DNA of 48,626 nucleotides, taken from SHZL01 sp035292625. GTDB taxonomy: Bacteria > Pseudomonadota > Gammaproteobacteria > Xanthomonadales > SZUA-36. The notes below the pieces were generated by a model. That model ran no database searches. It was not told the origin of the DNA and saw only the letters and a program-made list of their open reading frames with translations. The DNA lies in contig DATDPS010000064.1 of the NCBI GenBank assembly GCA_035292625.1, forward strand, positions 1-48,626. Direction: 5' to 3'. This document shows positions 34,004 through 41,708 of the stretch, in pieces. The number at the start of each line of letters is the position of its first letter. Position 1 is the first letter of the stretch. Position numbers and translations under genes: made by a program.

Positions 34004-35326
34004 TCAAGGTGAGAATACCAACCCAAAAGCTGCGCAGGCGCAGATCACGCTTACCACGCTTGCCCTGAATTTGAACAGGGCAATAAAAGCCAGGATGCCA
34101 ATCAGGCAGGCAATCCATTCAAAGGGCGCGTCGAAACCACCTGGCCACAGCACGTGGTAGGCGAAAAACACCGCCAGGTTGAGTATGACCCCGACAACCG
34201 CGGCTGTTATGGCGGTCAGAGGTGCGGTGAAGCCCACCTCGTGCCGGGTAGATTCTACCAATGGGCCGCCAAGCAGAATGAACAGAAAAGAGGGCAGGAA
34301 CGTGAACAGGGTGGCAGTGCAGGCACCGGCGATACCGGCCAGCGGGAGCAGTTCCGGGCCAAAAAGTTCCTTGGTCCAGCCGCCGACGAAGCCAACAAAG
34401 GCAACAACCATGATCAGCGGTCCTGGCGTAGTCTCACCGAGCGCCAGTCCATCGATCATTTGTGTGGCGCTCAGCCATGCATGGTGTTCGACTCCACCCT
34501 GGTAGACATAAGGCAGGACTGCGTAAGCGCCGCCAAAAGTAACCAGGGCCGCCTTGCTGAAGAACCAGCCCATCTGGGCCAGCGTTCCCTGCCAACCGAA
34601 GGCATACGCAAGCCAGCCCAGTGCTGCGGCCCAGGTAAACAGGCCTGCCATGGCAATGAGCGCAAACCGGGAGCGGCTGAATTTCGCATGCCTGGGAACC
34701 GGCGTGTCATTGTCGATCAAGGCCGGGCCGTTTGTGGTTCCCGCGATGAGCCGGTGATCGGCCGTTTTGAATTTCCCCGGAGTAAAACGCGAACCCAACA
34801 GACCGAACAGACCTGCTGACAGCACGATGGCCGGGAATGGAACATCAAATGCAAAAATGGCAACAAAGGATGATGCGGCGATGGCACGAAGCACATTGTT
34901 GCCCAAAGTCCGGGAGCCGATACGCCAGGCCGACGTGGCCACGATGGCCGTTACCGCCGGCTTGATACCATACAGGATGCTTTGAACCGCAGGCACATCG
35001 CCATAAGCGAGGTAGATCCAGGTCAAACCAATCAACAGAATCAAAGAAGGAAGCACGAACAGGGTGCCGGCGACGATTCCGCCCCACACTCCATGCATCA
35101 GCCAGCCTATATAGGTCGCCAGTTGCTGCGCTTCGGGCCCGGGCAGAACCATGGTGTAGTTGAGCGCATGCAAAAAACGGTGCTCGGAAATCCATCGCCG
35201 CCTTTCCACCAGTTCCTGGTGCATCATGCCGATTTGTCCCGCCGGCCCACCAAAACTGGTGAAGCCCAGTTTCAGCCAGTAGATCAGCGCGGCGCTAAAT
35301 GGGACAGGCTCAGGCCGGCAGACCAT
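34004..35326 (-). CDS. chrA: Chromate transporter, long two-domain ChrA
   Basis: 440 residues, two CHR domains: the first starts LGFTSFGGPAGQIGMMHQELVERRRWIS, with LPGPEAQQLATYIG; the second has ALVTFGGAYAVLPYVYQGGVEHHAWLS and LGETTPGPLIMVVAFVGFVGG. These paired GGPAGQ-like and PGP motifs define ChrA proteins, which export chromate in proton-coupled fashion. About ten to twelve membrane helices are predicted. The start overlaps the 3' end of the carbonic anhydrase remnant by 17 bases. 230 bases (33774-34003) downstream contain nothing I can identify. Confidence 0.92.
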   Translation of the reverse strand: MVCRPEPVPFSAALIYWLKLGFTSFGGPAGQIGMMHQELVERRRWISEHRFLHALNYTMVLPGPEAQQLATYIGWLMHGVWGGIVAGTLFVLPSLILLIGLTWIYLAYGDVPAVQSILYGIKPAVTAIVATSAWRIGSRTLGNNVLRAIAASSFVAIFAFDVPFPAIVLSAGLFGLLGSRFTPGKFKTADHRLIAGTTNGPALIDNDTPVPRHAKFSRSRFALIAMAGLFTWAAALGWLAYAFGWQGTLAQMGWFFSKAALVTFGGAYAVLPYVYQGGVEHHAWLSATQMIDGLALGETTPGPLIMVVAFVGFVGGWTKELFGPELLPLAGIAGACTATLFTFLPSFLFILLGGPLVESTRHEVGFTAPLTAITAAVVGVILNLAVFFAYHVLWPGGFDAPFEWIACLIGILAFIALFKFRASVVSVICACAAFGLVFSP

Positions 35327-35513
35327 CGAAAAAATCCACCATGCCGGTTGTCAATGAATATTCAGCACCCACTGCCAACAGGCCATGTAGCTTGAGAAGT
35401 TGCGCCAGGATTTGCGCACCCCGATGCAAATGTCCAGGATCGCTGCAAGCGGAGACGAAGCGGCGATTCCCTTCGATCAAGCGTTTGGGTGTATCCGGAG
35501 CTGACATCGCCAC
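35310..35513 (-). pseudogene. Internally deleted beta-carbonic anhydrase remnant
   Basis: 67 residues. The start (APDTPKRLIEGNRRFVSA) matches the N-terminus of beta-class carbonic anhydrases, and the end (ILAQLLKLHGLLAVGAEYSLTTGMVDFF) matches their C-terminus. The middle 120 or so residues, with the zinc-binding CxDSR...H..C residues, are absent, so it cannot be an active enzyme. The frame is still intact, so a clean in-frame deletion is likely. It lies 6 bases after the VOC gene and overlaps the chrA start, which may keep it translated for coupling. Confidence 0.72.
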
Positions 35514-35519
35514 CGGTTA

Positions 35520-35897
35520 TTACTCCTGGTCGTGAACAGCTTCGATCCGGTGCCCGTCGGGGTCGATAACAAACGCGGCAAAATAATGCGGCCCGTAACC
35601 GGGCCGCAAGCCCGGCGCGCCGTTATCCCGCCCGCCATGCAACAGTGCTGCGCGGTGAAATGCCCCGACGGAATTCCGGTCCGGTGCGGCGAACGCCAGG
35701 TGAAATCCCGGACCGGGAGTCTGGGCGAGTTCCGCCACCAGCTTTATCGCGAACTGATCTTCAGCGTCCGGGTGCCCATATCCAACAGCGGTATCCCGGG
35801 TCCATACCCGCGCCAGACCCAGGGTGCCCAGCACCGCGTCATAAAACCAAGCGGATCGCTGCAGGTCGGCCACACTGAATGAGATGTGATGCAGCAC
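35520..35897 (-). CDS. VOC family (glyoxalase/bleomycin-resistance fold) protein
   Basis: 126 residues if begun at the GTG at 35897 (LHHISFSVADLQRSAWFYDAVLGTLGL), which is the canonical VOC beginning; an ATG at 35984 gives a 29-residue extension with no family resemblance. The domain continues with FAIKLVAELAQTPGPGFHLAFAAPDRNSVGAFHRAAL and ends with YFAAFVIDPDGHRIEAVHD, carrying the usual C-terminal metal-ligand Glu. Substrates of such small VOC proteins vary (methylglyoxal, antibiotics, ring cleavage) and cannot be told from sequence. Confidence 0.85.
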   Translation of the reverse strand: MLHHISFSVADLQRSAWFYDAVLGTLGLARVWTRDTAVGYGHPDAEDQFAIKLVAELAQTPGPGFHLAFAAPDRNSVGAFHRAALLHGGRDNGAPGLRPGYGPHYFAAFVIDPDGHRIEAVHDQE

Positions 35898-36111
35898 TAC
35901 AACCCCGGCAGCACGGGTTTCAGGATCATGGTGACCAACGTGGCAACTGGCATGAGCTTGGCCACAACTCCCCATCGCGCCCATCTCTCATTAACATGAC
36001 GGCTTATTCGCTCCGTGTTTGTCATCAGTAAAATATCGCGAACTAAACCAATCCCGTGGGCACAGTGTACTGCCCAATGCTCATCCCGTCATCGGCTGGC
36101 CCGCGCGAACC

Positions 36112-37587
36112 TTAGCCAAACACCCCATGCACATACCAGCCGTGACGGGGTTTGTATTCGTGGAAGGCCCACAATGTGCTGCCATGCGCGTCGCGCACGA
36201 TGAAGTAGTCGCGACGGCAGTCATGGCCATCCCACCAGCCGCTCTCGATGCGTTCGGGGCCAGCCAGGATTTCGTAACGGCCGATGTCGCAGCGCCTGGG
36301 TTTGGGCAGCAACCAGGCCGGGCGGTGAGCCAGGGCCGTGCAATGTGGTGTCTCGTCCAGTTCACGGGGTCGCCAGCTGTATTCCGGGCGGTGGTCTTCG
36401 ATGCCCGCCAGGCCACCCACTGCACCGCGGCCCAGCCGGGCTTGCAAGCGTTCGGCCAATTGCTCGATGCCTTGCCGTTGCTCACCCGGGCTGTCGCGGA
36501 ACAGGCTGCGCTGGGTGGCGGCCAGGGGCAGCAAGGTTGGCGCTTCAAGCCGGATCTCACGCACCGCCTGTGGCAAGCGCAGGCGCTCCAGCCGTTCGCG
36601 CAGCAGGCCCAGCAGCCGCGCCGGGTCTTGGGTGGGGGATTGCATGCCCAGTTCCAGCTGGCTGTCTGCATGGTTTTCATGGCGCAGCGCGATATGCAGG
36701 GATTGCACGGCCTTGTCGCCGCCACGCAATACCCCGCACAGCTCTTCCACCAGGCGTTTCAGCGGAAACAACAGCGCCTGGCTGGTGTTGATCTCCGCCG
36801 GCAGTTCCAGCCGCGAAGCAAAAGTTTGCGGCGGATGGTAGAGCCGGAGCGGGTCGGCCCGGACACCCAGCAGGCGGTCAATGTAATCCGTCAACCCGGG
36901 GCCAAAGCGCCGTGTCAGGGCTTTGCGCGGCACACGCAGCAAGCCCTGCACCTGGCGGAAACCCATCTGTTCCAGCATGTGCTGCTGTTTCTCTTCCAGG
37001 TGCAGGCAGTGCAGTGGCAGGGGCCCTATGTGCTGGCGGATATCACCGCTGGCCTTGATATGCAGGGCTTCGCCAGCCGCCACCCAGGCGGCTTCGGGCG
37101 TGGGGGCGGAGCCAGTCATCACGTGGTAGCCCAGTCGTCCGAGTTCATGTTCCAGCCGCTGGCTGAGCTCCAGCGGAGACCCGAACAGGCGCTCACTGGC
37201 GCCTGCCTCCAGCAGCAGGGCGGGCCGGTCGGCCGGTATGCTCACCTGGCTGCTGTACTGGTAGCACCAGGTGGCGAGGCCTTGCAGCATTTTGCGTTCC
37301 TGCTCGGGCTTGCGGGGCAGCACACATAGCCGATCGAGGATGCCCAGCGCGGCGGCTGCGGGTATGCCGGGGTTTATCCCGCCTTTGCGGGCCACCGAGT
37401 TGCAGTCGATGATCACTTCACGCTGTCTCATGGTGGCGCTGACGGCAATGGGTAAACCCTGCCGCTCTTGCCCGCGGGTAAATCCGTCCAGTGCCAGGTG
37501 GGGCAGGCGCAAAGCCAGCCAGCACGGTGTTGCGGGGGTATTTTGCCGGGGGAGCATGTCCCTTAGTATGAAACTGCCCTGACTCAT
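36112..37587 (-). CDS. imuB: ImuB, Y-family polymerase-like mutasome hub
   Basis: 491 residues. The N-terminal half resembles Y-family polymerases (LALRLPHLALDGFTRG, CNSVARKGGINPGIPAAAALGI, FQQVQGLLRVPRKALTRRFG-like helix-hairpin region), but the acidic catalytic residues of DinB are missing, as in other ImuB proteins. The C-terminal part carries the known ImuB region ending in WDGHDCRRDYFIVRDAHGSTLWAFHE. ImuB bridges ImuA, DnaE2 and the beta clamp. It starts 14 bases after imuA. An ATG at 37557 with AAGGG nearby is an alternative start. Confidence 0.93.
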   Translation of the reverse strand: MSQGSFILRDMLPRQNTPATPCWLALRLPHLALDGFTRGQERQGLPIAVSATMRQREVIIDCNSVARKGGINPGIPAAAALGILDRLCVLPRKPEQERKMLQGLATWCYQYSSQVSIPADRPALLLEAGASERLFGSPLELSQRLEHELGRLGYHVMTGSAPTPEAAWVAAGEALHIKASGDIRQHIGPLPLHCLHLEEKQQHMLEQMGFRQVQGLLRVPRKALTRRFGPGLTDYIDRLLGVRADPLRLYHPPQTFASRLELPAEINTSQALLFPLKRLVEELCGVLRGGDKAVQSLHIALRHENHADSQLELGMQSPTQDPARLLGLLRERLERLRLPQAVREIRLEAPTLLPLAATQRSLFRDSPGEQRQGIEQLAERLQARLGRGAVGGLAGIEDHRPEYSWRPRELDETPHCTALAHRPAWLLPKPRRCDIGRYEILAGPERIESGWWDGHDCRRDYFIVRDAHGSTLWAFHEYKPRHGWYVHGVFG

Positions 37588-37601
37588 AAGGTGAGAATGC
37601 C

Positions 37602-38333
37602 TCAGACAGAGATGGGTGGCGGCAGTGAAACGCCGTGAGTATTCACCGGTGTGGGCCTGTCGCCGCTGTCTTTGGTCGGCAAGTCAATAAAGAACGGCGC
37701 TTTGTGCGCCTGCGGGCGTGCTATCCAGACCGGCGCAACGGGTCGTTGACTGCGGCATTTCAGGATATCGATGCGCGTGCCGGTCATATCACCCTGCAGG
37801 TGCAGCCGCAGGGCCGAGGGCGAAACGCTGGCCAGCGCCTGTTCCGAACGAAACAGGAAAGCCAGCTTGGCACTGGCTTCGGCGGCCAGTTGTAAACGCC
37901 GCAGGCGGGCAAAACCGGCTTGTTCAGGCCAGGCCAGCACTGCACCTCCCTGGCAGCTGTGCAAGGCTTGTTCGCAGGCCCACAACGATTCCTTCGCACT
38001 GCTGGTGTGCACCAGCAACAGCCGCTCCAGCACCAGCCCGTGACCGTGCAGGGCGGCCGGGTAGGGAATCCACGGCGGATCGACCAGGATCAGCCATTGA
38101 CCGTTGCGGCTGACTGCGGACAAGGCTGGAAACAGCAAGCTGAATTCACCCAGGCCGGCCTGGCGGGTGATCAGTTCGGTGACCGCGCCCACCGGCCAGC
38201 CGCCGCCTGGCAGGCGGGCATCCAGCCGGGCGTGGCCAGAGGCCAGTGTACGCTGGCTGTGGTTGGGTTCACGCCCGCGCCACAGCCGCGGCGTGGCGGC
38301 GAGCAGGGTATCGATGGCGGCAGTGCGGCTCAC
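37602..38333 (-). CDS. imuA: ImuA, RecA-like translesion synthesis accessory protein
   Basis: 243 residues with the ImuA pattern: LWRGREPNHSQRTLASGHARLDARLPGGGWPVGAVTEL, LLFPALSAVSRNGQWLILVDPPWIPYPAAL and LERLLLVHTSSAKESLWACEQAL. It resembles a shortened RecA core, like SulA-type proteins, without a full Walker A motif. ImuA works with ImuB and DnaE2 in SOS mutagenesis. It lies 22 bases after lexA and 14 before imuB, so the three form one operon driven by the LexA-controlled promoter at 39015-39048. Confidence 0.92.
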   Translation of the reverse strand: MSRTAAIDTLLAATPRLWRGREPNHSQRTLASGHARLDARLPGGGWPVGAVTELITRQAGLGEFSLLFPALSAVSRNGQWLILVDPPWIPYPAALHGHGLVLERLLLVHTSSAKESLWACEQALHSCQGGAVLAWPEQAGFARLRRLQLAAEASAKLAFLFRSEQALASVSPSALRLHLQGDMTGTRIDILKCRSQRPVAPVWIARPQAHKAPFFIDLPTKDSGDRPTPVNTHGVSLPPPISV

Positions 38334-38355
38334 TTATGCGCAACAACGGCGAGCA

Positions 38356-38991
38356 TCAAGCGAGCTGGGGACGAATCACGCCCACCCCGAGACCTTCGAT
38401 GACCAGTTCCTGGCGCCGCAGATCAACCTCGATGGGCACGAAGTCGATATTCTCCGCGATCAGTTGCACGCGGTGCCCGCGTCGGCGAAAGCGCTTCACC
38501 GTGACCTCGTCACCCAGCCGCGCCACCACGATCTGGCCATTGCGCGCCTCCGGGGTGCGATGCACGGCCAGAAGATCACCGTCGAAGATGCCGACATCCT
38601 GCATGCTCATGCCTTCCACCCGCAACAGGTAATCGGGCCGTTGCCTGAACATGCCGGGGTCGATGCGGTATTCATCCTCGATGTTTTCCTGTGCCAGGAT
38701 AGGACTGCCGGCAGCCACCCGCCCGACCAGCGGAACCGGTGTGTTGGCACTGGCCGGCAATTCGCCGATGGCCAGCGGCGACAGCGTGATGCCACGTGAG
38801 ACGCCGGGTTTGATACCGATCACCGATTTCTTTTGCAGCGCCCTCAAGTGAGCTTCCGCAGCGTTGGGGGAGTGGAAGCCAAAGTGCTTGCACAGCTCTG
38901 CTCTGGTAGGTGGAAATCTATTTTTATCAATGAATTGAGATATAAATCTTAGAATTTCCCTTTGACGCGGTGTAAGCAATTTTCCGCTCAT
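38356..38991 (-). CDS. lexA: LexA repressor, first gene of the lexA-imuA-imuB operon
   Basis: 211 residues. The winged helix DNA-binding domain (about 1-70) includes FPPTRAELCKHFGFHSPNAAEAHLRAL. The self-cleavage site is Ala94-Gly95 in GRVAAGSP; the catalytic pair is Ser129 (EGMSM) and Lys166 (VTVKR). LexA represses SOS genes and cuts itself when RecA filaments form. The start is the ATG at 38991 with AGAGGA 8 bases upstream; a longer frame goes back into the repeat element and is not real. It may be the only LexA or a second copy, as lexA2-imuAB cassettes are known. Confidence 0.95.
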   Translation of the reverse strand: MSGKLLTPRQREILRFISQFIDKNRFPPTRAELCKHFGFHSPNAAEAHLRALQKKSVIGIKPGVSRGITLSPLAIGELPASANTPVPLVGRVAAGSPILAQENIEDEYRIDPGMFRQRPDYLLRVEGMSMQDVGIFDGDLLAVHRTPEARNGQIVVARLGDEVTVKRFRRRGHRVQLIAENIDFVPIEVDLRRQELVIEGLGVGVIRPQLA

Positions 38992-39014
38992 GTGCGTGAT
39001 CCTCTGAAGTGAGG

Positions 39015-39048
39015 ATGTAAATATATACAGTACTATATGTTTGATCAA
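39015..39048 (-). promoter_or_regulatory. lexA promoter with overlapping SOS box
   Basis: On the minus strand TTGATC (39043-39048) and TATATT (39020-39025) are spaced by 17 bases, a good sigma-70 promoter. The LexA box CTGTATATATTTACAT (39015-39030) overlaps the -10 element; only its last base departs from ACAG. The box ends 23 bases before the lexA ATG, giving autoregulation and SOS control of imuA and imuB. Confidence 0.88.
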
Positions 39049-39116
39049 GTATGCTGAGACAAAAAGTTCTGCCTGGGCGGGTTGGGCACCACGCATAACG
39101 CACAGTGGAACGCTGG

Positions 39117-39311
39117 CAGGGGCAGATTCCCTTTGCATCCCTTCGCAGCGCCGAAGCAGGCATTTATCGGGGGATGAATGGACAGGATGTCCATTCAAGG
39201 CCGCCCAGGGCGGGATGCCCTGTGAGGCCGGCCCCGGCAAGATAAATGCTTGCGAGGGCAGCCCCGTTTACGGGGCCGTAGAGCCAGGGATGCAAAGGGA
39301 ATCTGCCCCTG
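39117..39311. repeat. Nested palindromic intergenic element, about 195 bases
   Basis: Outer arms of 25 bases match as perfect inverted repeats at 39117-39141 and 39287-39311 (core GCAGATTCCCTTTGCATC). Inside lie further paired arms: GCATTTATC at 39160-39168 with GATAAATGC at 39241-39249, a hairpin GAATGGACA-GGA-TGTCCATTC at 39176-39196, CAGGGC-GGGAT-GCCCTG at 39206-39222, and GCCCCGT-TT-ACGGGGC at 39261-39276. The whole could fold as a branched structure. It carries no coding sequence and looks like a dispersed, non-autonomous repeat. Confidence 0.8.
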
Positions 39312-39426
39312 TCGGCGCACGATGCAGCCTTGGTCCCGATGAGACAGACCCGTGTTAGCGACCGCCCTTAAACGGGGCCACGAAGCCTGGGAAGTGGAAG
39401 GAGCGCGCCGCGCCGGCGGAAGATGC

Positions 39427-41139
39427 TTACCAGCCGCCCCCGCCGCCACCCCCGCCACCTCCCCCGGAAGATCCGCCACCACTGCTGCCGGAACTGGAGC
39501 CGGGCGGGGATGAGGCAGAAGAAATCGCGCTGGTAAAGGAACCGCTGAAACTGTCACTCAGGTGGTTGAGGGCGCTCATGCCCTGGTAGCGGCCGCTGTA
39601 CCAGGCGGGCTGGTAGATGGTTTGATGGCCGGGTTCCAGTTTGGGCAGTTCGCGGGCAAAGCGTTCACACCAGTGGTTTTCCACGCCCAGTGCATAGGCA
39701 TAGGGCAGGAAGGACTCGAACACCTCCGGTGTCAGCGCCGGTGAACGCATCCGATCCAGCCGGTCCTGTTCAGCCGTGTCGAGATACATGCGGAAACCTT
39801 CGATTTCATCCATCACCTGCCTGCCGGGAGCGGTCGGCGCGCGCAACAGCCAGGTAAACAGGCCATGCAGAACCGCAACCAGTATGAGCCAGGTGATCCA
39901 GATGGCCGGGCTGCCGTTAAATCCCAGCGCCAAAACTCCGGATAGGATCGTGATGATCAGGGGTGGCACCGTGTAGCGGGTGTTGAGCTTGAACAGGCGC
40001 CCCCGGTATTCCTTCTTGAGGGCGTGGTTGAGTGCACTGCGCGCTTGTTGGAATCTGGCGTGGTTGGTATCGGTCAGGGCAATGGACGAAGGGCTGTGCG
40101 GCAACAGGGATTGCAGCACACCTGTTTCGCCCCTGGTTGGCTCCGCCTTGCCGCCACCGGGGATGCGGCGCAGGGTGAATTTCTTGCCGGTTTCTTCAAT
40201 CCGGATGTGGCCCTTGACCGCCAGGCTGATGATCGCGGCGCTAAAAGCGTTACTGCCGAGTGACATGTCCAGTACGTAGCGGCAAGCGGCAGGGGACAAG
40301 CCGGCCGGCGGTTTGAAGAGCGGAATAACGATTCCCTTGCCCGGGTCCCGTCCAACCTTCCTCCAGGACCCGTAATACCAGAAAAAGGTCAGCAAGGCGC
40401 CAAGCAGAAGCACGATGGCAGCGCTGTTGTCGCTGCTGAACCAGAGGACTTTTTGCCGGGCGGTCGGTGCCGCGATCAAGCCCTTGGGCCAGGCGACAAC
40501 CACCGTCAACCCTTCGCGCGCCGCCAGCGGCTGTGTCGCTTCAAACTCAACCATTCGGTCGTCGATAATGCCGCTGCGCAAGCTGCTTTCCGTTGAGCCC
40601 GAAACACCGCTATACCCACTGAGTTCAAGATCGCCGGCCGGTACGGAAAAAGGCAGCGATATCCGGACCGTGGCTCGATCGATGGGAAAATCCCATCCAT
40701 TGCCCGTTACGTTCCAGTACAGCTCATCGTGGCCGGCAAAGAAACCCAGTTGCCGGTTGGTGCGGAAGCGAAAGGTGTAGGCGTAAATCCCGGGCTGCAG
40801 CAAGTGGTCGACACTGCCGGCATAAACCCGGATGCCATTGGACAATTCCTCGCTATGCCAGCTTTCGGGCACATCATCGCGCAGCACTGCTTCAACGCTG
40901 AAGCCCACGGTGTAATGATTACCGAGCCGGTCCCTGTAGCGGGTGGGAAAATCGCGATAAATGCCTCGACGGATTGCATTTCCTTCAGCCCGCACGCGGA
41001 TCTCTTCAGTTACCGTCAGTTCCCCGTCCGGGTGTATCAAAAGGTCCGAGTGATAGTTGAGGATGCGTTCATCGGCCAGGCATGGCGCAGGCAATAGCAT
41101 GCAGCCAATACATATCAAGTACAGCGCCAGGCGGCTCAT
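39427..41139 (-). CDS. DUF2207 family membrane protein with glycine-rich tail
   Basis: 570 residues. A signal peptide (MSRLALYLICIGCMLLPAP, cut near CLADE) leads to an extracytoplasmic DUF2207 domain (ILNYHSDLLIHPDGELTVTEEIRV, YWNVTGNGWDFPIDRATV). Membrane helices at about 234-250 and two more around 400-440 enclose cytoplasmic segments. The end is almost pure Gly and Ser, closing in a run of 11 Gly and a Trp, as often seen in this family. Function is unknown. It overlaps lemA upstream by four bases (ATGA); DUF2207 and LemA often occur together. Confidence 0.9.
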   Translation of the reverse strand: MSRLALYLICIGCMLLPAPCLADERILNYHSDLLIHPDGELTVTEEIRVRAEGNAIRRGIYRDFPTRYRDRLGNHYTVGFSVEAVLRDDVPESWHSEELSNGIRVYAGSVDHLLQPGIYAYTFRFRTNRQLGFFAGHDELYWNVTGNGWDFPIDRATVRISLPFSVPAGDLELSGYSGVSGSTESSLRSGIIDDRMVEFEATQPLAAREGLTVVVAWPKGLIAAPTARQKVLWFSSDNSAAIVLLLGALLTFFWYYGSWRKVGRDPGKGIVIPLFKPPAGLSPAACRYVLDMSLGSNAFSAAIISLAVKGHIRIEETGKKFTLRRIPGGGKAEPTRGETGVLQSLLPHSPSSIALTDTNHARFQQARSALNHALKKEYRGRLFKLNTRYTVPPLIITILSGVLALGFNGSPAIWITWLILVAVLHGLFTWLLRAPTAPGRQVMDEIEGFRMYLDTAEQDRLDRMRSPALTPEVFESFLPYAYALGVENHWCERFARELPKLEPGHQTIYQPAWYSGRYQGMSALNHLSDSFSGSFTSAISSASSPPGSSSGSSGGGSSGGGGGGGGGGGW

Positions 41140-41699
41140 GCGGGATTTTTTACCGGGCTGAATTCGATATCGGGGGCCTGGCGCTGGCTGGCCAGGTCGA
41201 TTTCAAAAAAGGCAGCGGTTTTAAAGCCAAACAACCGCGCGATGAGCAGGGAAGGGAAACCCTCCACCAGGTTGTTGTGGTCGCGAACGCTGCCATTGTA
41301 GTAACGCCGCGCGTATTGCAGGTGGTCTTCTATTTCAACCATGCTGTCGTGCAATTGCTGGAAACCTGCACTGGCTTTGAGTTCCGGGTACTCCTCGGCG
41401 CGCGCAAACAGCTTGATTATGGAATGTGACAGTCCACTTTCCTCGCTGGCACGGCGGTCCACCGGCATGGCCGGTTCCCCGCGCAGTCGGGTGACGCGTT
41501 CCAGGGCGCCCGATTCGTGTTTCAGGTAGCCGCTTACAGTGGACACCAGGTTGGGCACCAGTTCGTAGCGGCGTTGCAGCTGCACGTCAATACCAGCCCA
41601 GGCTTCATTCACCTGGTTGCGCAGACGCACCGCACGATTGAAAGTCACTACACCCCACGCCAGCGTCGAGGCAAGGAAGATGAACAGGAACCAGAGCAT
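41136..41699 (-). CDS. lemA: LemA family protein
   Basis: 187 residues: one N-terminal membrane helix (about 2-20), then a long helical domain with the LemA signature VRLRNQVNEAWAGIDVQLQRRYELVPNLVSTVSGYLKHE, EYPELKASAGFQQLHDSMVEIEDHLQYARRYYNGSVRDHNNLVEGFPS and the closing AAFFEID. LemA proteins are membrane-anchored with a helical bundle facing outward; the role is not settled. Stop and start overlap with DUF2207 as ATGA, showing translational coupling. Confidence 0.93.
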   Translation of the reverse strand: MLWFLFIFLASTLAWGVVTFNRAVRLRNQVNEAWAGIDVQLQRRYELVPNLVSTVSGYLKHESGALERVTRLRGEPAMPVDRRASEESGLSHSIIKLFARAEEYPELKASAGFQQLHDSMVEIEDHLQYARRYYNGSVRDHNNLVEGFPSLLIARLFGFKTAAFFEIDLASQRQAPDIEFSPVKNPA

Positions 41700-41708
41700 G
41701 AATTCAGC

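Larger units (their letters stand above)
38992..39426. other. 435-base gap: SOS promoter and nested palindromic element
   Basis: The left 60 bases hold the lexA leader and promoter. From 39117 to 39311 lies a nested palindromic repeat element. To its right (39312-39426) there is a partial echo, AAACGGGGCC near 39371-39380, and then the 3' end of the DUF2207 gene. Several short frames cross it but show no protein family. Confidence 0.6.

Noticed and set aside
33724..34026. A 100-codon minus-strand frame between GFA and chrA
   Set aside because: It overlaps the start of the GFA gene in another frame and shows no family resemblance. The 230-base gap has no visible promoter or repeat.
36019..37329. 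A 436-codon plus-strand open frame
   Set aside because: It is antisense to imuB, which is a clear family member with full conservation. It has a Gln/His/Ala-rich shadow composition and no domain.
38992..39240. N-terminal extension of the lexA frame to 294 residues
   Set aside because: The extension runs through the SOS promoter and the palindromic element; the family start and a good ribosome-binding site lie at 38991.
39435..39500. GC-rich CCGCC-type repeats that resemble a minisatellite
   Set aside because: They simply encode the Gly/Ser-rich C-terminus of the DUF2207 protein on the minus strand.
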